Below, in pieces: positions 1 to 5,335 of a DNA stretch of 6,401 bases. The notes beneath the pieces were generated by a model. It did not search any database. It had not been told where the DNA came from and was given only the letters and a program-made list of their open reading frames with translations. Every line of letters begins with the position of its first letter. The first letter of the stretch is position 1. A program made the translations under genes and the position numbers. The DNA is from an uncultured Bacilli bacterium (GTDB lineage: Bacteria; Bacillota_I; Bacilli_A; RF39; UBA660): positions 1-6,401 of the forward strand of contig CAKPMH010000045.1 in the NCBI GenBank assembly GCA_934167935.1, written 5' to 3'.

Positions 1-804
1 GTAAGAAGTTTAACAAATAAGAATGTAAGTAGTTTCTTTACTCTAATAAAAAATAGTCATACAAATTTAAATAGTCACATGATGACAAATATGGAGTGGG
101 GAGCAGCCACGTACCTAACATATTCAAAGTATGGTAGATGTAATAGTTCTACATGTATAGAAGTTACTATAAATAATATAAATACAGGATATCGTGGAAA
201 AAGTAAAGCTTTTTCTGGACAATGGGAATATGGAGCAACCATAACAGGTTGTGCAGGAGATACTGTATCAGCAAGTTACATATCAAATAGTAGTGACTGT
301 ACAAATAAATATAATACAGCTAAAGGATATTTAGCTAGTACAACCGGAAATATAACAGGAATATATGATATGAGTGGAGGGTCTTGGGAGTACGTCATGG
401 GCGTATTAGAGGACTCTAATGGTAACCTTTATTCAAGAGATAGTGGTTTTAAAGGATTAAAAGGAAATGTAGCAGGAGCAAATACAAGTGGACTAGATTT
501 TCCAGATAAAAAATACTATGATTCATATGTAAGTAGTGATGCAGTAGGTACAGATAATTGGTATAAATATACTAGTGGAAAACTAGGCGATGCTACAAAA
601 GAAATCGCAAACACTAAAACAAATTCATCAAATGATAGAGGTTTATGGTTTAATGATTACGCGAACTTCGTTTCTCCTACGTACCCTTTCTTCGAGCGTG
701 GTGGTAGCTGGAACGATGGTGCCGGAGCAGGTGTGCTTGACTTCTACCGTCACGTTGGTAATTCCTACAGCAACCATTCGGCTCGTTCAGTGCTTGCGTA
801 CTAG
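1..804 (+). CDS. DGR-type variable target protein with FGE/C-type-lectin-like fold (5' end outside window)
   Basis: The frame is open from base 1 to the TAG at 802-804, so the gene starts upstream; the ATGs at 79 and 82 are internal methionines, not a supported start. 267 residues are visible. Two hallmarks of the formylglycine-generating-enzyme (sulfatase-modifying factor) / CLec fold are present: GIYDMSGGSWEYVMG in the middle (compare GLYDMSGNVWEW in the family) and RGGSW near the C terminus, with the usual SxRSVLA ending. The N-terminal visible part carries HMMTNMEWGAATYL, a conserved entry to this fold in related surface proteins (from memory). The last 46 residues (222-267) form a variable cassette of different base composition, duplicated downstream. 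Such proteins are typical DGR targets, where the C-terminal loops form a ligand-binding face; a cell-surface role is inference because the N terminus is not seen. Enzymatic FGE activity is unlikely. No neighbour in the window shares an operon with it. Confidence 0.85.
   Translation, partial: VRSLTNKNVSSFFTLIKNSHTNLNSHMMTNMEWGAATYLTYSKYGRCNSSTCIEVTINNINTGYRGKSKAFSGQWEYGATITGCAGDTVSASYISNSSDCTNKYNTAKGYLASTTGNITGIYDMSGGSWEYVMGVLEDSNGNLYSRDSGFKGLKGNVAGANTSGLDFPDKKYYDSYVSSDAVGTDNWYKYTSGKLGDATKEIANTKTNSSNDRGLWFNDYANFVSPTYPFFERGGSWNDGAGAGVLDFYRHVGNSYSNHSARSVLAY
664..803 (+). repeat. Variable repeat (VR1) at the 3' end of the target gene
   Basis: These 140 bases align without gaps to 971-1110 with 18 mismatches (87% identity); similarity stops abruptly one base before the end of the TAG stop. 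Thirteen codons differ, twelve of them changing the residue: here Y228, E232, D239, A241, D247, F248, Y249, H251, V252, Y256, H259 and R262 of the visible protein, against C, K, N, T, S, L, G, N, T, N, N and Y in the other copy. Ten mismatches fall at codon position 1, five at position 2 and three at position 3, the reverse of neutral coding drift. The scaffold residues RGGSWN, GAG and the final SVLAY do not vary. GC is about 52% (73/140), and codons CGT, GGT, TTC and TCC contrast with AGA, GGA, TTT and TCA used elsewhere. The last 14 bases (790-803) are identical in both copies, as expected for the initiation (IMH) end of a DGR repeat. Confidence 0.82.
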
Positions 805-815
805 TCCGTAGGACT
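803..815 (+). other. Short hairpin directly after VR1
   Basis: AGTCC (803-807) and GGACT (811-815) form a perfect 5-bp inverted repeat with a 3-base loop, starting exactly at the last base of the variable repeat. In Bordetella phage BPP-1 a small hairpin just downstream of the VR promotes retrohoming; this one is shorter, and equivalence is inference. The second copy has no such hairpin after 1110. Confidence 0.4.
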
Positions 816-883
816 GCCCTGTATATCGTAATATTAGTTAGTATAAAGATATAAAAACGAGCAATAAATATAATTAGAATATG

Positions 884-919
884 TCCTTTTTACACCCCCT
901 TTTTTAGGTGAAAAAAGGA
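884..919 (+). other. Strong hairpin between the two repeat copies
   Basis: Thirteen bases at 884-896 pair with 907-919 with a single A-A mismatch (12 pairs), around a 10-base loop at 897-906. No T-run follows on either strand, so it is not a normal intrinsic terminator. It may fold in the RNA that includes the second repeat copy, or end the target transcript imperfectly. Confidence 0.55.
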
Positions 920-928
920 TCAAATTAA

Positions 929-948
929 ATCTTATCAGTTGATAAGAT
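929..948 (+). other. Perfect 9-bp inverted repeat upstream of second copy
   Basis: ATCTTATCA (929-937) and TGATAAGAT (940-948) are exact reverse complements around GT; in RNA it would close with a 4-base or larger loop. It lies 22 bases before the second repeat copy and 10 bases after the preceding hairpin. It could be an operator-like dyad or an RNA stem; no function is shown. Confidence 0.5.
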
Positions 949-970
949 AGATAATAAATCGATTAACGCT

Positions 971-1110
971 AACTTCGTTTCTCCTACGTGCCCTTTCTTC
1001 AAACGTGGTGGTAGCTGGAACAATGGTACCGGAGCAGGTGTGCTTAGCTTAGGCCGTAACACTGGTAATTCCAACAGCAACAATTCGGCTTATTCGGTGC
1101 TTGCGTACTA
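971..1110 (+). repeat. Second VR/TR-like copy without an intact gene
   Basis: This is the partner of 664-803. It reads through in one frame (open from 929 to the TAA at 1151-1153) and would encode the same scaffold ending SVLAY plus an AT-rich tail, but there is no usable start codon or ribosome binding site. Weak similarity continues about 15 bases further upstream (NDYAN region) with two single-base insertions, which suggests a broken gene end. GC is about 49%. If this were the exact template, only A positions should differ; eleven of 18 mismatches are at A here, but seven are at G, C or T. The seven exceptions fall mostly in codons that look like mutated AAY (AGC, GGC, ACT, TAT). The best reading is an orphan variable repeat made from the same unseen template; a drifted template repeat is the main alternative. 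Confidence 0.7.
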
Positions 1111-1165
1111 TGATAAATTATATTTAAAAATTATATTTGAAGTTAAAATATAAAAACATATATTA

Positions 1166-1242
1166 AGTTATAAATAGTTTAAGGATTATATTAACAATTA
1201 ACATAGAGATTTATTTCCTATTTATAACTGTTGTTATAAATA
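1166..1242 (+). other. Three-part inverted repeat with mutually exclusive hairpins
   Basis: AGTTATAAATAG at 1166-1177 is an exact reverse complement of 1218-1229, separated by 40 bases. The segment 1219-1228 is also an exact reverse complement of GTTATAAATA at 1233-1242, with a 4-base loop. The middle arm can therefore pair with either side but not both. The arms are AT-only apart from the end bases, so chance is a concern. It lies between the second repeat copy and the terminator at 1301, so it may shape that transcript. Confidence 0.45.
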
Positions 1243-1300
1243 AAAACATTAATGATATATTTTGAGTAGTAACAAGATGGTGAATATTAAAATATATAAA

Positions 1301-1331
1301 GGCAGTAAATAGTTTTACTGTCTTATTTTTT
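1301..1331 (+). terminator. Intrinsic terminator after the repeat region
   Basis: GGCAGTAAA (1301-1309) pairs with 1314-1322 (nine pairs, one of them G-U) around a 4-base loop, followed by TTATTTTTT. It would end any transcript carrying the second repeat copy. Its T-run abuts the GGAG ribosome binding site (1332-1335) of the next frame, so it could also act as a leader attenuator. Confidence 0.75.
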
Positions 1332-1340
1332 GGAGAAATT

Positions 1341-1511
1341 ATGAGTAAATTAATAGAAAAATACAATGAATTAAAAGAGAAAGATAAGGATAAATTATAT
1401 TTGTTTAAAAGCGGAAAGTTTTACATCTTTTTATGTGATGATGCGAATTATATAAATGAATATGTAAAGAGAAGAAAATTTAAACAAACAGTTAAAAGAA
1501 CAATTAGATAA
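1341..1511 (+). pseudogene. Truncated MutS-domain-I-like (possible DGR accessory MSL) reading frame, 56 aa
   Basis: ATG at 1341 follows GGAG at 1332-1335 with good spacing; the frame ends at TAA 1509-1511. Residues 5-36 match the start of MutS domain I: a helix IEKYNELKEK, then LYLFKSGKFYIFLCDDA, which lines up with LFFRLGDFYEMFFEDA of bacterial MutS. The mismatch-reading Phe-X-Glu motif is changed to F27-Y28-I29, so the Glu is lost and a DNA-repair role is unlikely. From about residue 42 the MutS similarity stops and the DNA becomes the tail of an unrelated gene in another frame, so this is a fragment. MutS-like (MSL) proteins are, to my recollection, a described class of DGR accessory gene; together with the repeats just upstream this suggests a remnant of a DGR cassette whose reverse transcriptase is missing. 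Confidence 0.55.
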
Positions 1512-1677
1512 ACAGTTAAAAGAACAATTAAAACATCAAAAAACAATTTTAAAAGAAAAAGAACATAATAAACAAATAGAAATTGCCAAAAATTTATTAA
1601 AAAATAATGTTGATATTAATATTATTACCTCATCAACGGGACTTTCAAAAGAAGAAATTAATAAAATAAAAGTGTAA
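1468..1677 (+). pseudogene. C-terminal remnant of an Rpn / PD-(D/E)XK transposase-like nuclease
   Basis: Frame 1 opens after a TAA at 1465-1467 and ends at TAA 1675-1677, with no start codon at its head. The roughly 69 residues start with a repetitive Lys/Gln/Leu coiled-coil (NKQLKEQL then DKQLKEQL, from two tandem near-copies of an 18-base unit) and end with IEIAKNLLKNNVDINII, then TGLSKEEINKI. That ending is characteristic of the C terminus of Rpn/YhgA-like recombination-promoting nucleases (a helix followed by TGLS.EEI). The catalytic N-terminal domain is absent. The join with the MutS-like frame lies at about 1460-1470, and the two are in different frames, which indicates a deletion that fused two unrelated gene ends. 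No ribosome binding site precedes it. Confidence 0.65.
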
Positions 1678-1683
1678 AGTGTA

Positions 1684-1712
1684 TTGCTTTTATATAGATT
1701 AATTGATATAAT
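1684..1712 (+). promoter_or_regulatory. Sigma-A promoter of the small RNA
   Basis: TTGCTT (1684-1689), 17-base spacer, TATAAT (1707-1712) with extended TG at 1704-1705. The predicted start at about 1719-1720 coincides with the first base of the closing stem of the RNA that follows. Confidence 0.8.
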
Positions 1713-1718
1713 TTAATT

Positions 1719-1877
1719 ACTAGAGATAGTTGTTAAGAAAAACCTACAAATATAACGATTGGGAACGTAATTGTTAAGTGGTGTTGAATACTTATTTATA
1801 AGGATCCTAAAACTTAATATGTTGTGCCCACCTGGGAAGACCGGTTTTATCGTTATGCTATCTCTAGTTTTTTTTTT
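1719..1877 (+). ncRNA. Structured small RNA, about 159 nt, family not recognised (6S-like layout)
   Basis: The RNA begins at the predicted transcription start and ends in ten T residues (1868-1877). The first 11 bases (1719-1729) pair perfectly with 1858-1868, so the termini close on each other. Inside, 1752-1759 pairs perfectly with 1849-1856 (8 bp), TGGG 1760-1763 can pair with CCCA 1827-1830, AAC 1764-1766 with GTT 1821-1823, and TTAAGT 1774-1779 with ACTTAA 1812-1817. A 22-base unpaired stretch (1730-1751) lies on the 5' side and an 18-base stretch (1831-1848) on the 3' side. CCC 1827-1829 could instead pair locally with GGG 1834-1836. No coding frame fits. The rod with closed ends and internal bubbles recalls 6S RNA, but it is shorter and I recognise no conserved sequence; tmRNA, SRP RNA and RNase P motifs are absent. 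Because it has its own promoter and terminator, it is more likely a free RNA than a leader of ftsK. Confidence 0.72.
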
Positions 1878-1884
1878 GTTTTTA

Positions 1885-1893
1885 TGATATAAT
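1885..1893 (+). promoter_or_regulatory. Extended -10 promoter of ftsK
   Basis: TGATATAAT (1885-1893) is a perfect extended -10. The -35 position falls in the T-rich terminator of the upstream RNA and is poor. The start would be near 1900, leaving an 18-base leader with AGGAGG at 1905-1910. The 16 bases 1885-1900 are identical to 1704-1719 of the small-RNA promoter. Confidence 0.7.
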
Positions 1894-1917
1894 TTAATTA
1901 TTGTAGGAGGCATTAAA

Positions 1918-4125
1918 ATGGCAAAGAAAAAGAAAAGAAAAGAGACTAAGAAAAAATCAACAGGATATTCAGTAGAACTTATAGGTTTCTTACTTATAAT
2001 GATTTCCATAATAGGATGGATTCCAAAAAGTGGAGTAGTTGGACACTTTATTAGAAGTTTTGCAATTTTTCTAGCAGGACCATTTGACTTTATTTTTCTA
2101 TTATCGTTAATAATTATAGGAATATATATGATAATAAAAAGAGAAAAACCAGACTTTTTTAATTCAAGATTAATTGGTTTTTACATTTTTTTAATAGGAT
2201 TATTTGTATGTTCACATATGGAATATTTAAAAGATAAAGATTTGAATGGTATAAAAATAATCACAGAAACAATAAGTAACTTCTTTAAAGCAATATCAGA
2301 TATGCAAACAAAAGCAAATCTAGGAGGGGGAATAATTGGAGCAGTATTCTCATGCTTATTTGTATCATTACTAGATATAAATGGAACTAGAGTAGCATTT
2401 ATTACCTTAATGGTATGTGGTTTTGTTATGACAACTGGTTTTTCAATATATGATATAATGAAAAATTTTAAAGATAAAGTAGTAGAAAAGAAAGAAATAA
2501 GAAAAGATAAGAAAAATAAAGAACATATTAAAGAAGAAGAAAAGGCATATGATAATGATAATAAAGTAGTTGTATCTTCAATCGATAAATTAATAAAAGT
2601 TGAAGAAGAACCAAAAGAAGAGATAAAAGAAACAAAGGAAATAAAAGAAGAAAAAGAAGTGCCTAATAGTAAAGGATATAAATTACCTCCAATAAGTTTA
2701 CTTGCAAAACCAGTAAAAAGTAAAAGTATGGATTCAAAAGAAACAATTAATCATAATGTTGAAGTATTACAACAAGTATTAAAGGATTTTGGTGTAGAAG
2801 GTCATGTAGTGGCAATAAACCCTGGACCTACGGTAACACAATATGAAGTAGAAATAAAATCGGGAACAAAAGTTAGTAAAGTTGCAAGTTTAAATAAAGA
2901 AATAGCACTTGCTCTTGCTGCTAAAGATGTTCGTATAGAAGCACCAATACCAGGAAAATCAACTATAGGAGTAGAAATCCCAAATAAAGTAAAATTATCA
3001 GTTACTGTAAGAGAAATTCTAGAAAAAGTACCTTCTAGTTTAAGTGATTCAAAATTACTTGTAACACTAGGGAAAAATATTATGGGTAAACCTGTATATT
3101 GTGAAATAAATAAAACACCACACCTTTTAGTTGCAGGGTCAACTGGAAGTGGTAAATCAGTATGTATAAACAGTATAATAGTGTCAATTTTAATGCGTAC
3201 AAAACCAGATGAAGTAAAATTGGTTCTTGTAGATCCTAAAAAAGTAGAACTTTCTATGTATAATGGTGTACCACATTTATTAGCCCCAGTAGTAACAGAT
3301 GCAAGAAAGGCTAATATTGCTCTAAAAAAAATAGTAGTTGAAATGGAAAGAAGATATGACCTATTCAGTGATAGTGGAACTAAAAATATAGCTGGTTATA
3401 ATGCTTATATAGATAAGGAAAATGAAAAAAGAAGTGAAGATGATAAATTAAATCATTTGCCATTCATAGTTGTTATAATAGATGAACTTGCTGACTTAAT
3501 GTTAGTAGCCGCAAAAGAAGTAGAAGATTCTATTATGCGTATTACGCAAATGGCAAGAGCGGCTGGAATACATTTAATAGTTGCAACGCAAAGACCATCA
3601 GCAGATGTAATAACAGGTGTTATTAAGGCAAATATTCCATCACGTATAGCATTTGCAGTAGCATCTAATATTGATTCAAGAACAATACTTGATTCATCAG
3701 GAGCTGAAAAATTACTTGGAAAAGGTGATATGTTATTTCTTCCACAAGGAGAAAATACACCAATAAGAATTCAAGGAACATTCTTAAGTGATGAAGAAAT
3801 AAAAAGCGTAGCAGATTACACAATTAAACAACAAATTGCAAGGTATGATGAAACACTTACAATGGATGATGAAGAGATGAATGCAAAATCAAATTTTGAT
3901 TCATCTGATAGTAGAGATGCAACAGAAGAACCATTATATAATGAAATTGTTGAATTTGTTGTAACACAAGGAAAAGCAAGTGCATCATTATTACAAAGAA
4001 GATTTAGACTTGGATATAATAGAGCAGCAAGATGTATAGATTTATTAGAAGAAAGAGGTATAATTGGACCATCAAATGGTTCTAAACCAAGAGAAGTACT
4101 AGTAAAATTAGAAAAAGAAGAATAA
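1918..4125 (+). CDS. ftsK: DNA translocase FtsK/SpoIIIE
   Basis: The protein has 735 residues; ATG 1918 follows AGGAGG at 1905-1910 by seven bases. It is a hexameric ATP-driven DNA pump at the division septum that clears and resolves chromosome termini. Layout: Lys-rich N terminus, four to five membrane helices (about 19-37, 48-73, 84-99, 136-152, 157-175), a highly charged Lys/Glu linker (about 183-250), the conserved YKLPPISLL (254-262) opening the alpha motor domain, Walker A GSTGSGKS at 407-414, Walker B ending in D522-E523, and the conserved [17 protein letters not shown] segment after it. The winged-helix gamma domain (about 670-729), which reads polar guide sequences, is intact. The linker is short, so the protein is closer to SpoIIIE (about 790) than to E. 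coli FtsK (1329). It is monocistronic: own promoter upstream and terminator at 4138. Which of the FtsK/SpoIIIE/SftA roles it fills cannot be told from sequence alone. Confidence 0.97.
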   Translation: MAKKKKRKETKKKSTGYSVELIGFLLIMISIIGWIPKSGVVGHFIRSFAIFLAGPFDFIFLLSLIIIGIYMIIKREKPDFFNSRLIGFYIFLIGLFVCSHMEYLKDKDLNGIKIITETISNFFKAISDMQTKANLGGGIIGAVFSCLFVSLLDINGTRVAFITLMVCGFVMTTGFSIYDIMKNFKDKVVEKKEIRKDKKNKEHIKEEEKAYDNDNKVVVSSIDKLIKVEEEPKEEIKETKEIKEEKEVPNSKGYKLPPISLLAKPVKSKSMDSKETINHNVEVLQQVLKDFGVEGHVVAINPGPTVTQYEVEIKSGTKVSKVASLNKEIALALAAKDVRIEAPIPGKSTIGVEIPNKVKLSVTVREILEKVPSSLSDSKLLVTLGKNIMGKPVYCEINKTPHLLVAGSTGSGKSVCINSIIVSILMRTKPDEVKLVLVDPKKVELSMYNGVPHLLAPVVTDARKANIALKKIVVEMERRYDLFSDSGTKNIAGYNAYIDKENEKRSEDDKLNHLPFIVVIIDELADLMLVAAKEVEDSIMRITQMARAAGIHLIVATQRPSADVITGVIKANIPSRIAFAVASNIDSRTILDSSGAEKLLGKGDMLFLPQGENTPIRIQGTFLSDEEIKSVADYTIKQQIARYDETLTMDDEEMNAKSNFDSSDSRDATEEPLYNEIVEFVVTQGKASASLLQRRFRLGYNRAARCIDLLEERGIIGPSNGSKPREVLVKLEKEE

Positions 4126-4137
4126 AATGTATAAATT

Positions 4138-4167
4138 AAAAAAATAGATAATAATCTATTTTTTTTT
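4138..4167 (+). terminator. Intrinsic terminator of ftsK
   Basis: A run of seven A (4138-4144), then ATAGAT paired with ATCTAT around AATA, then an eight-T run from 4160. The flanking A and T runs extend the stem. It begins 12 bases after the ftsK stop. It may work weakly on the other strand too, but no convergent gene is present. Confidence 0.85.
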
Positions 4168-4197
4168 GTAAACTTTATTGATTTAATAGAAAAAAAA

Positions 4198-4215
4198 TAT
4201 AATAAATGTTATAAT
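4198..4215 (+). promoter_or_regulatory. Promoter region of the prfB operon
   Basis: Two TATAAT boxes occur, at 4198-4203 and 4210-4215. The second is preceded by TG at 4207-4208 (extended -10) and has a weak -35-like TAGAAA at 4187-4192, 17 bases upstream. A start from the second box near 4222 would leave a very short leader; the first would start near 4210. AGGTAGGTG (4221-4229) is the ribosome binding site for ATG 4234. Confidence 0.6.
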
Positions 4216-4233
4216 TAATAAGGTAGGTGACTT

Positions 4234-5332
4234 ATGGAAATATATGAACTAGTAAATAAATATAAATATTTAGATAAAAAAGCATTAGAATTATGGAGGT
4301 CACTTTGACCCTGATAGTAAAAAAAGACGATTAGAAGAATTAGAAGAATTAGAAAAAAGCCCAACTTTTTGGAACGATAGAAAAAATAGCAATGATGTTA
4401 TTAATGAAATAAATTCTATAAAAAATACCTTGAATAGTATAACTAAAATAAAAGAAAAAATAAAAAATAATATAGAAATTATTAATTTAATAAAAGAAGA
4501 AAATGATATAGAATTAAAAGAATTAGTTGAAATAGAAATAAATGAAATAGAAAAAAAATTAGAAGAATTAGAAATAATAATATTATTAAATGGCCCATAT
4601 GACAAATTAGATGCAATTTTAGAAATACATCCTGGAGCTGGTGGAACAGAATCACAAGATTGGGCTTTAATGCTTTATAGAATGTATACAAGATACTTTG
4701 ATAAAAAAGGTTATAAATATGAGGTAATTGATTATCAAAATGGTGAAGAAGCTGGTATTAAAAGTGTTACAGTACTAGTACATGGTGAAAATCTATATGG
4801 CTATTTAAAAGGTGAAAAAGGAGTTCACAGATTAGTAAGAATATCACCATTTGATTCAAATAAAAGAAGACATACATCATTTGCATCTGTTGATATATCT
4901 CCATTATTTAAAAATAATGAAGTGAATATAGAAATAAATGAAAATGATTTAAGAATAGACGTGTATAGAAGTAGCGGGTGTGGAGGACAAGGAGTTAATA
5001 CAACAGATAGTGCAGTAAGAATCACACATATTCCAACTAAAATAGTTGTTACATGTCAAAATGAAAGAAGTCAAATAAAAAATAAAGAAACAGCTTTAGA
5101 AGTATTAAAAAATAAATTATATAATTTAGAATTAGAACGTCAACAAAAAGAATTAAAAGATATAAAAGGAGACCTATCAGATATAAATTTTGGATCACAA
5201 ATAAGAAGCTATGTTATGAATCCATATACCTTAGTAAAAGATAATCGTAGTAATGTAGAAATAACAGATGTAAAAAGTGTGTTGGATGGTAATATAGATG
5301 AATTTATAAAAGGTAATTTAATTAGGAGGTAG
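4234..5332 (+). CDS. prfB: Peptide chain release factor 2, made by programmed +1 frameshift
   Basis: RF2 releases the finished peptide at UGA and UAA codons. The gene begins at ATG 4234; codon 24 is CTT (4303-4305), followed by in-frame TGA (4306-4308). A +1 shift to GAC at 4307 continues to TAG 5330-5332, giving 24 + 341 = 365 residues, exactly the usual RF2 length. The first frame alone gives a 24-residue peptide. Domains: an N-terminal coiled-coil rich in Glu/Lys/Ile, then PGAGGTESQDWA, the stop-codon reading tripeptide SPF at 204-206, and the catalytic GGQ at 250-252. The GGQ context is SGCGGQGVN rather than the more common SGAGGQHVN. SPF marks it as RF2, not RF1 (PxT). It is first in an operon: the next gene begins three bases after its stop. 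Expression is autoregulated, since scarce RF2 favours the shift. Any start within the second frame (for example ATG 4430) would drop the N-terminal domain. Confidence 0.97.
4295..4309 (+). promoter_or_regulatory. prfB programmed +1 frameshift site
   Basis: GGAGG (4295-4299), three bases, then CTT TGA C (4303-4309). The internal Shine-Dalgarno sits at the same 3-base distance from the slippery CTT as in the E. coli prfB site, and the base after TGA is C, which makes termination poor and promotes slippage. When RF2 is low, the ribosome pauses at TGA and moves to GAC. Confidence 0.96.
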
Positions 5333-5335
5333 TAT

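Noticed and set aside
79..84. ATG codons as the start of the first gene
   Set aside because: No ribosome binding site precedes them, the frame is open back to base 1, and the sequence upstream reads as continuous with the conserved fold.
884..919. Hairpin as a rho-independent terminator of the target gene
   Set aside because: It lacks a T-run after the stem on either strand; the T-rich part is in the loop.
1719..1877. Assignment to SRP RNA, tmRNA, RNase P or a riboswitch of ftsK
   Set aside because: No SRP tetraloop-type motif, no tRNA-like ends, too short for RNase P, and ftsK has its own promoter after the T-run; no known aptamer was recognised.
1713..2009. Reverse-strand open frame of 98 codons overlapping the small RNA and the ftsK start
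   Set aside because: It runs antisense to a clear RNA, promoter and ftsK membrane region, and its hydrophobic content is a mirror of AT-rich coding sequence.
4430..4432. ATG 4430 as the start of prfB
   Set aside because: It would remove 65 residues; the upstream frame with a proper ribosome binding site and frameshift site gives the full 365-residue RF2.
4300..5025. Several reverse-strand open frames of 66-101 codons within prfB
   Set aside because: They are complements of Glu/Lys/Ile-rich coding sequence without ribosome binding sites or recognisable domains.
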